A DNA stretch of 64,000 nt from Geosiphon pyriformis (lineage: Eukaryota > Glomeromycota > Glomeromycetes > Archaeosporales > Geosiphonaceae), in NCBI GenBank assembly GCA_016748015.1, contig JAAOMT010000480.1, forward strand, positions 498,101 through 562,100, given 5' to 3'. The position numbers were made by a program, and so were the translations under genes. Each line of letters starts with the position of its first letter. The stretch's first letter is position 1. Below the pieces are notes generated by a model. That model did no database searches, was not told the DNA's origin, and saw only the letters and a program-made list of their open reading frames with translations. Shown here piece by piece: positions 1 to 13,400 of the stretch.

Positions 1-1280
1 TTTTTTTATATAAAAAAAAAAAAAAAAAAAAAAGTCAAAGTTTACTTGAATAAATATAATAGGAAAAAAAGTTGGATTTTCAATTTAAAACCTGTCAAAA
101 TTTTTTTTATTTTGACAGCTGTTAGAGATAAATAAAGGAAAAAAAAAATCTTTATTATTATTATTATTATTATTATGAAATATCATTTTGATCTGTGTAT
201 TAATAAATATTGGGAAATATTATGTGGTTCCCGGTTCCGGTACAATAAGGTAAAAAATTCTTCTTGAGTAAAAGGTGGTCAAAACAAAAAGAAAGCCACC
301 ATCTACTTAACTTTGATTAAAAGAACTTGAAAAAAATTATGCCTTTTTTTAGGATAATAAGAATATTCGAGATCAAAGTTTTCAACAATTTTTTTTTTTT
401 TTTAAAAAATCCCATTGAATGTTACATTAAAACCGTTTTCAAATAGATTTCTTATGAAACCTGTCAAGGAGATTTTAATAAATAAATAAAAAAAAAAAAG
501 AAAATTGGTTACAATCTTTTCTTGATATTTACCAATACGATATTTTGAAGATTTTTCGTGTTTTGAAGTACAATAAATGAAAAAATAACTTTAAAGAATA
601 TTGAATAGAATAAATAAAGTTTACCTTTGAATGATTTTCTTTCGAATAATTGATCCCAATTCAAAAAAAAAAAGAAGAAAAAAAAAGATTTATTCCGAAA
701 ATCAAAATCTTTTTAATCAGAAATCAAAAGGTCTTAACATTTACTTAGTTTCACAAGGTAAAAAATTTAAATTGTGGCGAGAGAAATCATTAAATTAGAA
801 AATTGAAAGAATTTTTTTTTTCCAAGGATGAATGTAGATGAAATAGATACAAGGGGTTCGGGGGAACGGGATGTTTATTTTTTGTGAAAAATTAAACACA
901 TCGGCATTGTGTGAAAATCCGATTATAGAAGCTCTTTAAGGACTGTTTTTTTTTTTAAATTTTTTTTTATTTTAAATACTATATTGATCATCAATTTCTT
1001 TCGTCCCCTGGTAACTTTAGTTACTCAAAATGACACAATGTTGATGTGTTACAATGAAAAGAGTAGGATCTTGCACTTTCAATGATTTGGGCGTCGGTCT
1101 TCATAACCAAAAGAAGCAATATTATAAACTTTATGCCTGTTATATGCAAGTAAACATCACTTTTCATGATTAAAAATTTCATATTTTTTAAATTATAAAA
1201 ATCATTGCATTTCTTGTCTTACAATTTGCAGAAATTAAGTAACATTGTTTTGACGTTCTTTACTGAAATTTTCATGAAAT
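1..1280. other. AT-rich non-coding stretch
   Basis: No coding region that I can support. The sequence is dominated by A and T runs, including a short TTA trinucleotide array near 151-178 and many 8-15 base homopolymers. A short open stretch near 1056-1165 on the plus strand has somewhat higher GC, but I see no convincing start, domain or splice pattern. Confidence 0.6.
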
Positions 1281-1327
1281 TTTTTTTTTTAAAAAAAAAA
1301 AACCCCCCCCCCCCAAAAAAAATTTTA
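1281..1327. repeat. T/A/C/A homopolymer block
   Basis: A run of T is followed directly by about 12 A, about 12 C and then about 8 A. A long C run is exceptional in this AT-rich window. Confidence 0.8.
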
Positions 1328-1457
1328 GCATGATTACGATATTATATAAACCGATTTTACAAGGACGGATCTTATTGGATTAAATATCTTTCAAAAATTG
1401 ATTATTTAAACACCCGAAAAATGCGCGGGAGTTTTTCTTTTCCAACATTACGTAGTA

Positions 1458-1495
1458 TGATGATGATGATGATGATGATGATTATAATGATGATT
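1458..1495. repeat. ATG/GAT trinucleotide microsatellite
   Basis: About nine near-perfect GAT/ATG units followed by imperfect ones. It lies in non-coding sequence. Confidence 0.85.
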
Positions 1496-1548
1496 CACCT
1501 CAAGTGCAGACTTTTTAACACAGCATTAAATCATACTCAAATATATTG

Positions 1549-1671
1549 AGAATCAGCTTTACACTGGTCAGCTACTTAACGCCCCTGTACTCCAAGAAAA
1601 ACACCAATCTTTTACTGTATTTGAAGCTCATGTCAAATTCAAGCAATCCAATTGGCTGATCAATAAAATTT
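1549..1671 (+). pseudogene. Possible exon or gene relic, function unknown
   Basis: An open frame of about 40 codons (starting ENQLYTGQLLNAPVLQEKHQ) has more balanced codons and higher GC than its surroundings, which suggests former or present coding sequence. A stop lies just upstream and a TAG at the end. No initiator ATG, clear donor or family match is visible. It could be an exon of an unrecognised gene, a relic, or chance. Confidence 0.25.
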
Positions 1672-1944
1672 AGTAACACGAAAAAAAGATTTTCAAAGAA
1701 AACCTTGATAACTTGTCGCGTGAATTAGGAACTCGTATATTTCTTGTTTTCTTTTCAATGAAATTGGCCTATCACTATTTTATGAAAAGGTTTTGCTGTA
1801 GTTGGTTACAGAATTCTAGAGTTTTAGCTATTGGCGAAAACAAAAAATCTAATGCTGGCATAAATGAATAGGCGGAATTTGAGGAAAAAACTCGTGGCTA
1901 CCCGTTTCATGTAATCATGATATTTTCAATCAGTTAAATTTTGC

Positions 1945-2089
1945 TTTATTTTATTTTATTTTTATTTTTATTCTATTCTATTCTATTTTATTCTATTCTA
2001 TTCTATTCTATTTTATTCTATTTTATTTTATTTTATTTTATTTTATTTTATTTTATTTTATTTTATTTTATTTTATTTTATTTTATTTG
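1945..2089. repeat. TTTTA/TTCTA pentanucleotide array
   Basis: About 145 bases of TTTTA units, with a TTCTA variant in the first half that gives way to pure TTTTA units. The block structure of the variant suggests slippage expansion. Confidence 0.9.
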
Positions 2090-3395
2090 ATTACGTTACA
2101 AAATACTTCGAAATTTCCAAGACACACAGGAAATAATATATAGTTTTCAATCACCTTTTTTTTTATAAATTTAAAAAACTTTTGTCAATTTTTGGTAATC
2201 TCATGTTGCTGCTAAAAATGGGCATGAAGAGATAGTTTTAAAAAAATTTTGAGGAATAAAAAAAAGATTTTTTAATTTGTAATTTGAAACGTTAAAAATG
2301 ATAGGTGAACTTGATTTAAAAGTTTGATAATAATTAACAAAAAAAAAATACATTTCAGAATTTCATTTTCAAATCATATTAATAAACGTTTTTAATATAT
2401 ATTGAAAATAGTTTTAATGAGAATTTGTAAAGTAAATAAATGGGAAAATTTTATTTTTGGTTAAATATCTATAAATAAAATAGTTTTAAGGGTTAAAAAA
2501 ACAGTTCAATTGAATTACTTTTTCTCAAAAATATATTATAAATGTTTAATTATCATAATTTATTCTGTAAAAATACATAATTTAGACAAAAATCCAAATC
2601 TCTTTCTTATTTTGCAAAATTCAATAAAAAATACATTATTTAAGTAATTTTCCAAAAAAATATTATATAAGGTAAAAAAAGGGGTTATTTAATAATTTAT
2701 GATGGATTATAATAAAAATAAATGCCATAAGAAAATGGCATACTTTCACGTGTCTTATTCACAAGATCAAAGTTTTTAAAAAAAATTAAATATGGAATGC
2801 AAATTGACAAATTTTTTAATTTACAAAGAATTATATATATAGTTTTCCCAAAAAAGAATAATTTATTTTTATATAGTAATAAAAAATTGGAATATTTTTA
2901 TTATTTTTTTTTGATTTCTTTAAATTTAATTTTCTTGTTCAAAATTATGAAGAGAAAATATTACCATTTTAAAATATTTTTAATCAATTCAAAAAAAAAA
3001 AAATTCAAAATTTTTTTTGACTTAAAGCCGAAAATAAAACTTTTATTTTATTTTATTAAAAATCTCAATTAATTATAATTTAAAGCTAATATAAATCTGT
3101 TCCAAAGATCTTTCTTCCTATATATTTTAAGATAAATGAATAAAAGTTCGAATGATATTCTTTTGCTGCATGTACTATGGAAAAATTTTGCATCTGCCAA
3201 ATAAGGTAAAAGAATAAATTATCTTATTTAACTTATCATTTTAAATAGAAACATATTAAAGTAAACGTGATAAAATTTTTTTTCATGGAAAGTTGGTAAT
3301 GTAAAACATCGGAAAAGACTATCCTTTTTTTTTCATCTTAAAAACATCAAAAACATTAATTTCTAATTTAAGATTTGAACTCAAAATCCCGGACG

Positions 3396-3396
<1 letters not shown>
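2090..3396. other. AT-rich non-coding stretch
   Basis: Nothing supportable as a gene. The 91-codon frame at 2797-3072 is made of Lys, Asn, Ile, Phe and Tyr codons, as expected from unconstrained AT-rich DNA. Confidence 0.6.
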
Positions 3397-3439
<43 letters not shown>

Positions 3440-3440
3440 T
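3397..3440. repeat. TAA trinucleotide microsatellite
   Basis: About 14 TAA/ATA units. On the minus strand it lies in a 77-codon open frame (3319-3552) and would encode a poly-Leu run. No other support for a gene was seen. Confidence 0.85.
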
Positions 3441-4564
3441 TATTTTGTACATCAATTGGAAATCGGGTCGAAATTCTACGGAATCGAATTCCTGGGATAA
3501 ACATAAATTTTAAGGCAACTTTATTTTTAAAAGAAAATCCGAACTGAAACACGAGTAATCTTCTTTCTTCCTTACAATTGTGTGTCCACTTTGGAAATGC
3601 GATAAATTAATTATCAAATATGTAATCGATGTCCAAGCGTTTATTTCAATTCGAAACTAATAATTTAAATTAAATTCATGGAAAAAAAATATGGTTTTTT
3701 CTTTAAATCAAACATAATAGAACCTTAAACTTTTCCAAATTAGATAGTTGGTGTAGCAAACCGTCAAATTTTTTGTGAGACATGAAAATCAAAAAATGTG
3801 TAGTAATTGATGGTTTTGTTTCACTGGTACTTTACAGTACATGCATTATTTTACAGATCTTTGTGTTTTATAAAAAAAAAGATCAAAGGATACGAATATG
3901 TGTTTTATATTAAACCGCACATTTTTTTTTGCTTTTGAAAAAATGATCGTTATTGTATACTCAACATATTCTTTTGTTTAAATTTTTTTTTTTTTTTTTT
4001 TTTATTCTAATTCAAGATGAACACTAAAATGTATTTATTTTTTCCCACCATTTCAGGTGAGTTGGAGATTTTAATTAAAACACGTTTAATTTTTATCAAG
4101 AACCCGAAATACGCAATATAAATTTGGTTGTACCGAATTAAGCATGTGAATTTTGTACTTAACCTTGCATGAAAAAATGACCGCTCTAATCCGAGGCTTT
4201 AAAAATCATTCAAACTATTTAATTATTCCTTTTAGAAAAAATCTATTGAAAATTAAAGAAAAAAATTTTCTCATAGATTTTGTTATAAATACTTATAGAT
4301 TGGGGACATTTCGTTCCAAAATTTCTGAAATTTGTGATCCACGTACAAGTCAATAATAATCAAAAGATTTAGTATTCAAAGAATTGGTTAAAAAGTTATA
4401 AATTATTCAAAAGATTTAATATAGTCATTTAATTAAGCAAGTTTTGGCAAAATTTTTTACAATTTATTTATTTTTCTTGAAAATAAATTTCTTGGATCAA
4501 ATTATTAAATTTTATTTAGTGAAATCAAAAGAAATTAATAATTTTCAAGTGATCATAAATTCAA

Positions 4565-4597
4565 AGAAATATAAATATAAATATAAATATAAATAGA
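4565..4597. repeat. AAATAT/ATAAAT hexanucleotide array
   Basis: About five copies of a 6-base ATAAAT unit in otherwise non-coding AT-rich DNA. Confidence 0.8.
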
Positions 4598-4599
4598 AA

Positions 4600-5899
4600 C
4601 ATCCGAAACTTGCACTTCGAAAGGAAACTGAATTTTTAATTGGACCCGTTTCATTAAACAAAATAAAGAATCATTTGATTCAATTGAACTTTTTAATAGG
4701 GTATTTATATTTATAATTATATCTTTTAATTTCAAAAATCTTAAAGTTTTTTTTTTTAGCCAAATTTCTCCTTTGACAGAAATAAAGCATTGAAGTCACT
4801 AAATTAAAATTTGCTCTAAATTTTTTTTGAAATGGTAAACTCCTAAAAATAGGTGCAACAGAAAATCAAAATTAAGGTTTATTATTTGTGAAAATCATCA
4901 TACCAATTTTCTAAATAAACCCTTAACTTGGAGATGATCACACTAACTCTAATGTGTCACACTGATAATAAATTGAACTAAATAATATGTATTATTGTTT
5001 CGGTGTTAAGATTTCCTATTCTGCTAAAATTATGAGTGTAAAGCATGATCAGGGTGCGAAAATTTTTGGATGTATTAAATATTGTTAGAAAGGTTTATCC
5101 GCGCTCTAAAAAATTTTATTGTCTCTATTGATGCATGAGAATTTTAAAAAAGAGCTTCTGAAATTCGAATCTTGGAAGGCAATAATTCGATCCGTTCTTA
5201 TAGTTTGGAAAGAAATCAAGTTTAATCATGAATTAAAAATTTGATTTTTGTCAAAGTTTTTTTGCGAACGAAAAAAAAAATTTTACCTTTGTAAAAGATA
5301 CAGATTGAAAAACGTGTAAAAGGTTCTTAGGAATATTATAATTAACTAAAAATTTACAGTTAACTTAACTGTTGAACAAAGAGAAGTTATTATTTATGAT
5401 TACCTTTGAAAAAAAAAATTATTTTATTATTGTAGCTCATGTTAATTGTAAAAAATCTGTCATAAGTAGTTTTTATTTGTAAATTCCATAAAATAAGAAC
5501 TACTAAATCACCAAACACATATTATGAATTTTTATATATTTTCTTTTCACTTTTAATTTTGCTCTTAAAATTTTAATAAAGAAAATTATTAATTGAATAT
5601 TTTCCAAGTAACACTTTTTTTGTTGCTAAAAAAAATTATAATATTTTAAAATACATTGTTTTTTATATTTTTTGCAAAAAATTTAAAATTTTATATATAG
5701 TTTAACTGAAATCATTTTTTTACTATCAATTTTATTACCAATTGAAGTTTAATATCAAAAATAATATATATTAATCCATTTCAATTATTTTAAAGATCAT
5801 AATTTTTAAATATTTTAAACAAATTATATTTTTTTGACTTTTAAATTATAAAGTTTTGTTTATAATTTATGAAATTGAATTTAATAAAATTAATTATTA
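4600..5899. other. AT-rich non-coding stretch
   Basis: I see no gene, RNA or clear repeat boundary here. Base composition becomes even more AT-rich toward 5.6 kb, where the decayed repeat probably begins. Confidence 0.5.
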
Positions 5900-7560
5900 T
5901 TTTTACATATTTTTATTCATGTTAATTCATTTTTTTTTTAAATTATTTTAATTTAAAACTATTATTAGTTTGTAAAAATGTGTTTTAATATATATATTTT
6001 TTTTGGTTTTATTTATTTAAATTTTAATATTTATATAAAATATTTATTGTTATTATTACTATTATTTATAATAAAAAAAAATATAAAAACTGATTCTTTC
6101 TTTTTTATTTTATTTTATTTTATTTTTATAACTATATCTAAAAATAATTTTATTCCTATTTTTAATATTGTTTTTACTAATTTTAATACTAAAAAAACTC
6201 TTTTTAAAATAAAAACAGCTAGTTAAAATGTTTTTTTTTTGTGTAAAATTTGTATTTTAGACTTTTTAAATATTGTTTTACAGATTAAACTTGCTAAATT
6301 ACTCTTTTTTTCATTTTTAAGTTTGCAAAATCTTTTGTAATATCTGTTTCTGCTTTTGTTTTTGTTGTTATAACTCTTTATAATATTTTTTTGAATGTTT
6401 TTTTCAATATAATCAAGAATTTTTTAAGTATTTTGTGTATTTTAAGTCTTTTAAAACAGTTAATATTGTTTTTACTTGTTGGTTAATTCTTATAATAAAG
6501 ATTAATATTAAAATTTTTCTTTGTTAATTAAAAAGAAATTATCGTTTTTATAATGCTTTTAAAATTAAGTTAATATTTTTTTACTTGTATAGTTTTTAAA
6601 ATCAGTAATTTAGTTTTTTAAGTCGGTAATCAAATTTGTTTTATTTTTTAGTTTTTTAACATTAATTGTTATTTTTAAGTTTAAAAAAGCTTTTAATAAA
6701 ACAGTTATTAAGATTGTTATTTTTTTAATAATTTTCTATTTTGGTTATTCTGTCAATAAAACATATAAGTCTAAATTGGTTTTCTTAAAATCCAAGTTGC
6801 AAAATTTATTTGTTATTGTTAAATCTATAATTGCAAAAATTGATTTTTTGATAAATTTAGTTACTTCTTTTTTGGCTACCAAAATTAATTTTACTATAAA
6901 TATTAATAATTGTTTGGCTTTTTTAAAACTCAAATTAAATGTGTTATGAACTTAATTACTGTTGTGCTTAAAAAATTTTAGCCAGTTTATAATCAGAAAA
7001 AAAAACTTATTTGTCTAATATAAATGGTTTTAAAAGTTATAAGTCAATTGTTATTAGTTATAAAAAAATATATAATATGTATACTATAATAGAAAACAAA
7101 ATTAAGTTTAATAAAAATACAACTAAAAAATAGTTGCACAAAACAAATAGGCTTTTGTTAAGTATTTTAGTAAAATTGAAACATTAGATGACTTTGGTTT
7201 GAGTATTTATTGGCTTAAATCCAGATGTTTAATTATGTATTGTAAAAAACATAAACCAAACCTATAATTTAAATTTTAGAAGTAAAAACAATTTAGATTT
7301 TTGGTAGGAATACACTTATAAACAATAAAAAAAATAAAAAATAAATAGTTTGTTTTGTCAGTTTTAATTTTTTAAAAATATTTTATATTGATTTAACTCT
7401 CAAAATTTCAATGTAAATTAAATCAAAGAAAATAAATTTTTAAATTCAAAATTTAACCTAAATTATAAAAGATCCGGTTTTAATTAAAAATTAAAAATTT
7501 TAATTTGCTTTTTTTTTAATTTTATTATTATTAATTTTTGCATTAAAATAAAATAAAATA
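5900..7560 (-). mobile_element. Heavily decayed transposon copy, family unnamed
   Basis: The minus strand of about 6.70-7.27 kb aligns over roughly 500 bases with plus-strand 21.06-21.60 kb at conserved spacing, so the two are inverted copies of one repeat. Matching stretches include the region around 7140-7270 (opposite 21,060-21,180) and that around 6730-6800 (opposite 21,540-21,610). A 62-codon minus-strand relic at 6745-6933 has gag-like or LINE-ORF-like lysine-rich composition but no diagnostic motif. Outer limits are estimates. The strand given is that of the better coding relic. Confidence 0.55.
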
Positions 7561-8357
7561 AAATAATTTTAATAGACTGTTTGCTTAAAAATTAAATAAA
7601 ACAAATTAGTCTTTAACTTTATTTAAAAAATAAATTAACAATCTTTTTTCAGACCCATTATTGCTTAAACCTCAATATTGTCACTACTTTAGTACTAAAA
7701 ATATCATAATGCTTTAAAAGCTTTTATATTAACAATTTGAAATTAACAAAATAATAACCCTTTGAAAAATATTAAAATTATTGGACCAAAAATGACAGTA
7801 TCATTTTACTAATATTTTCCATTTGGTTCAAATTTTTCAATATAAAGAAATCAACGAAACGAGTTAGGTTTATGATTATAATCACAAATTCGAGATACAA
7901 GTACAAACCTAATACTAAAATTTGAAAAGGCCTACAACTTAGAATCATTGTGATTCGCTCTCTTACCATATTCAAGAATTTATCTAAAAAATCATTTTTT
8001 TTCTTGAATCATACATGAATCCGTTTCTCAAAGATGGAGTTTTTGAAATTACTAAACTTTTTTTACTTTTTCGAGTGTTAGGGCACAACAGATCAATGCC
8101 ATTGCTATTTAAATTTATTAAGAGACGCCTCATCGTAATTTAAAGAACTAATGAAAGGATTCAATTTTTTTGAATAAAATTTTCAAATAAAATACAATTT
8201 AACCTTAAATGATATAAAGTTGTTTCAATTAAAAAAAATTGGTTTCAAATGCCATTTGTTAGAATACCTCAAACTTGTGAATTCAACAAGGTATTTGCAA
8301 AAAGTTCTTTGATACATGCTTTTTAAAAATATAAAAAAAATTCGAATTTATACATAC
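7561..8357. other. Non-coding stretch
   Basis: No supported gene. A 65-codon minus-strand frame at 7778-7975 begins with an ordinary-looking segment (MVRERITMILSCRPFQ) and becomes hydrophobic. It has no family match and no clear splice partners, so it is left uncalled. Confidence 0.5.
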
Positions 8358-8455
8358 GCTGTTTCTCCTATGCCTAGCCCTATTGGCGGACTAACAATGC
8401 AAATATCTTTTCGTGTCTTTCTTTAATTGCAAAATGCAGAGATGTCCAGTTCCCG
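8358..8455 (-). pseudogene. Ankyrin-repeat-like exon relic
   Basis: Read on the minus strand after a TTTCAG acceptor, the frame gives GNWTSLHFAIKERHEKIFAL. This fits the ankyrin consensus (G-x-T-x-L-H-x-A-x-x-x-x-H-x-x-I-x-x-L-L). It then meets an in-frame TAG before a possible GTATGT donor. Ankyrin repeats mediate protein-protein contacts. With one repeat and a stop, this is probably a decayed exon. I found no flanking exons that extend it, so chance remains possible. Confidence 0.35.
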
Positions 8456-9756
8456 CTGAAAGTGATGCAAAGTATTTCACAAGAGTTAAATAATCTTGAC
8501 ATTATAAGTAATTATAATATTAAGATTAATCATTAACCTTTGACAAAGCCCAAAATAAAGATATTGATAAAACATAACCTTTTTATTTTTATATAATAAC
8601 TTTGACTCCAGTTTGAACTAATTCTTTCCCTATAAATAAAACCCTTAGATCAAAAGTAAAGCCTAATAGAAAACACATAAGCTTAACTGTATTGTATGTA
8701 ATTATTCTTAACTGAAATCATTAAAGATGCTCATCGGTCATGTTTCATACAATTCATATCTATATTCAAATGATGAGATAAAAACTTAACACATTCTAAA
8801 TTATCAATTACTTTATAAAATGTGTTGCTTTTCTGAGTTTAATATGTGCTTATTTAATTCTGAAACCTTCCAAAAAGAGTTATTATTGAGTTTTTGCATA
8901 TTATGAATATTAAATCCTATAATATCTACACTAAATTCCTTGAAAATAATTTCAAGACATTATTACAATTATTTCGTTAACTGCTTTTTTTTGAGCAATT
9001 ATGCTTTTATTTGATAGATTATTGTGGCAAGTATAATAATAAGGCTTTGCATTATGTGAAATTTGATTTTTCATTCATTCTATAATGGGAAGAATTTTAG
9101 GATGATAACGCATAATGTAGTATGAGTAAAAGAGAGAAGATTAAGCTAGTATAAGCCCAAAAGATCACTTAAGAATTAATCTTTTTGCAAATTTAAATAG
9201 TCCAATCGGGATTATTATATGGCTGTATAGTGAAGTTGATAAATCACAAATTGTAATTCACGAGATTAAATATAATTATATAAAAGTGACCTTACAGTTG
9301 AGTTGGTTTAGCATTATGGTTCTACTTTCATTATATAATATCATTAGAAATGAACTTTAAATTATCTTTTCAGATTCAAAAAATTTAATTTTTTGCCGTT
9401 TTGAAAGTAAGTAACTTGAAACGAATACAAATTCCTTTACAAACTTATGTTTTAAATATTCCTACCTTTAAATATTTGTTACCGAATTAAGTATTAAATA
9501 AAATTTAACTAGATAAAACTCATGTCTAGAAAGTTATTTTAGAAAAGCAAAAGATATAAAATGTTCAAATCGAATTATTTTTTATAACAATATTTAAAAA
9601 TGGAAAAATTATTCATTTTTCGATATTTTAATTTCGTGACCTTTTTTTTGTTTCAAAGTTTTTGATTGGCCCCCTAATTAGTAATATTCAAAGTTTTTGG
9701 ATATCAGCAAAAGTTTTGGGTTAAAAACCAAATAAGGTAAATGTCTTAAGAAGGAA
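8456..9756. other. Non-coding stretch
   Basis: AT-rich sequence with no open frame, RNA gene or repeat I can support. Confidence 0.5.
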
Positions 9757-9945
9757 GGCGTGACGCTTAAACACATAACATATGTCCGGAAACTATCCAT
9801 CCGAGTATGACGTAAAACTATCTGTCGACGGAAGACGACACTAAATAAGCCGTCCCAATATGAAATAATGTAAATCTTCCCATCAAAGGGAGACGTTAAA
9901 AGTACCCGTCAGGGGAAATCACGGTAAATAATATCTGAGCGTTGA
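9757..9945. repeat. CpG-rich imperfect tandem repeat (about 54-bp unit)
   Basis: Two units align well (starting near 9797 and 9880). They share CCATC, GACGT, AAAA, GTC, CAC and TAAATAA at the same spacing. A half unit lies between them and a weaker unit precedes them. The block holds a dozen or more CpG sites, whereas the surrounding sequence is almost CpG-free. No convincing long frame crosses it. It may be a regulatory or structural repeat or a recent non-autonomous insertion. Confidence 0.55.
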
Positions 9946-10467
9946 TCTTTAATATAAACAGTTTTTTTATCTTTTTTTTCCTTTTCTCTTCTAGCTTTTT
10001 ATTATTTATGGTGAAGAATTATATTTATCAGAAACAAATATACTTAAATATATATATTTACAGTAGATATAAGTTGCCCAAATAGCAGTTAGTTGATTGT
10101 AGCTGAATAATTCTTTCATAAATTCCTATCTTGGTTCCAGTTTGAGAAATTGGATAAACGCCTTGAACAAAAATATAAAAAATGATCAGGCCTCAAAAAG
10201 GATTTATACTAATTGTTATCTTATCGAAAAATAACTAAAGGGTCAAATGGTTTGTTCATTTTATGAATTTTAATTGATAAAATAAATAAAAAATTTTAGT
10301 ATGTTTGTTTTTTACCGGTAAATTAAATTATTTCTATTATAAATCTAAAACATATAATCAATAAACAGCTCTATTAGTTATTTTCTTGTTCATATGGCAA
10401 CAATACTTCAGATTTTATGGTAAACTAGAATCAAGTAAAATCGCTAAAGGATTTGTTTGAAATTTTT

Positions 10468-13400
10468 TTATGCTTCGATCTCGGGTAAATATTCAGAATC
10501 AATTTTCTCAGAGGCGTTATAATTTGGCTGATTTTTTTTCTGGAAATGCAATACACCATGATATAAGCGAACTATTATCGTATGAAAAATAAAAACTCCA
10601 CTCGAGCAAATTGTGATTAGCGTGACTATATCATGTATAATCGTATTCTGCCAATAGTAAATCTGCATAAAATATGAAATTGGAATGATTTTAATTTTTA
10701 AGTTGGGGAATGATTAAAAATTAGAATATTGTATACATAAAAAAATCTTTTTAATTACCTTTATAATAAATTGTGGTATATCTTCAATAAATAAAGTGAC
10801 CACGCTTATAATATATATTACTAATTCGCCATGTTTAGAAAAGGTAGCTGAGAATATTTGAAGCCCAGCTATCCGAGAGGATAAAATATGAAGGATCTCA
10901 ATATTAGTACTAGCGAAGAGCGTAGAAATTGCCGCGACATGAGGATACTAAATATATAAATATAGATATATATAAGGTTAAAAAAGAACAAACTGAACTC
11001 GAAATTTAAAAAATTGCTTACATTGCGAAACCACGAATTAAACTGGTCATTATTAGAATTCTCAGAGAGAATAATATAAAAAGCACTCAAACAATTAACA
11101 ATAGTTGGTATAACTATTGTTAAAAGGCTTCATATAAGGTGTTTTAAGTTAGAGTTTTTTCATCCTTTTTCCTCTAATTTTGAAAAAAATTAAAAAATAC
11201 CTTGGGATAAAAAGTTTGGGAAGATCTTTTCCGTTTCTTATTAAAAAGACGAAGTCAAAGATAAAATCTTGGATAACTAGAATAATAGTGATTATAAACA
11301 TGTTTCTTCCCTAAATTAAATTTTTTTTTAACTTTTTAATACTTTTTATGATTTTTTAAATAATAAAGCTTTTCATCCCTTACCTGTTTATTAAGATGCC
11401 GAGCGTAAAAGTATATGGCCATAAGAATTATACCGGAACCCAATGCAATAAAGAGAGTAAATTTATACTTATCCCATAAGTCGACTATAGAAAAAGTTCA
11501 ATTATTATGAATCTTTAATATAAATCATTCTATTTTTAAAGCATAACGACCCGTTTTCTTTTACCTGTTTCTTGAAATCCATATGTGCCATCAATCCATG
11601 AAGTATAATTTTCCATGGAAAATCTTGTAAAATCTCTATTCTTAATAAGACTGTTCAAATTTTTGGCAGTGATATCAACGCTATTATCAGAATGGCTCCT
11701 TCCTGGCGAAATATTAATGCGAAGCAATATTTGTTTTGATGCTGGGTCGACTTGAAAATGTCTTTTTATATTAATCATGGAGGGATTGACCGGAATGATA
11801 TGTGCAATTTTAGTTTCAAAGTCATTAAAGAAATTTGCTGAATCATTTTTTATTGCTGCTTTAAAGGCAGGGGTCGAATCCATAGTTAATCTAATCAGAC
11901 CAGAGGTTGCTTTATTTCAAGGGTATTAAAGAAATTTATCAAGTGAGCGATTTGAATTAATTAATCAGTCATATTATTTTTTAATTAAACTAAATAACAT
12001 ACCCGAGTTATGATATTCATTACCAAGATCTAAATTAAAATTAAGAAATTAGTTATATTTTTAAATTTGAAAAATCAATTTATGCTTTCAAAAATACATA
12101 CCGACTCCAGTGTAAAAAAACCAATTTCCTTCCGAGATTCCTATAAATGGCTCATCAGAAATGGCTGCTCGAACAAAACCAATATCAATAATAACCAAGT
12201 ATGTGGTATTTGGTATGTTGAGTGTACTATCTAATAAAGGAATCGATATTGTGTTTCCATTGAGCGTTGTTTGAAAATTCCGGTCTAATCCTGAGCATGT
12301 TTGTCGTAAAATTAGTCCTATACTTGTATTTTGGTAGATTGAAATATTCTTTGTTGAGAGTAGAATTGAATCTTCATAAGTGATATTTATGTGAGTTAAC
12401 GTTGATGACAGCACAATTTCTCCTATTTTCGGTACTGTTTTCAGTATATTTGGATTTTCATATCCTTTATCAGCGTCTGCCAAATAAAAAAAAAGATTTA
12501 ATCAATTCTAAGAATCATTTAGAAGCCTAACTATCCAGCCAAAACCCTAATTTTGAACTTACCTTTTACTTTGATCCTGGAAAATTCTTTTGTAATGATA
12601 CTCCACTTTCCATCAGTTATATTACTCCTTCTAAGACCCCAAGCGATATTTTCCTCAGCAAAATAGCCGTATATGCTGGTTAAAAAATCAAGGTTCCACA
12701 TCTGAATAAAGTCTCCATTTTGATTTAATATTTCGCCGCCAATCAAGGGTTTTCCTTCAACTGTAACCGTTCGAAAAGCGACAAAACCCCCATAAAATAA
12801 GGGTAGGAAGTAGAAATTAACATATTCACTCTTGATGTCGATTTCTAATTGTCGGATAGCAGTAATGGTACCCTGAGAACCAAAACTGATACCCGTCACA
12901 GTGGAATTTTCTTGCTGACTTGTTTCTTTTAATTGTTCAATTAAAAAAAGACACCCATTTCCTGAGCCATCCCAAACATTACCGCAACCAGTGTTGATTA
13001 TGTTAATAGATGTAAGAGGAGTTTGATATAAAATAATTAGTTTCGATGATATTGGCCTTGACTTTGAGAGAAATGATACGTATGAGATCCAGCGTGGGAT
13101 TGTGAAGTTAATAGTTTGATTGAGGTTATCAATTTCATTTTTAATTAAAATGACACAAGCGAAGCCACCACTCGAGATACTGATGGGAAAAAAACTTTTT
13201 AGGGTTTCTAGATTTGTCTGCGAATAAAAAATGCCTTGACCATCATCGTAGACTCGACCGTATATATCCCTTTTATCGTGAGCAAAAATTATCTAATATT
13301 AAATTGATAAAAATTTCTTTATGAATTTTATTCAAATTGAACTTACGGATAACTAAATCTTTTCCAAGCTAAAGTTCCGTTGAGAAATTGATAGGCTCGT

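Noticed and set aside
2797-3072. 91-codon plus-strand frame
   Set aside because: Composition is what random AT-rich DNA gives, with no motif, splice context or start context.
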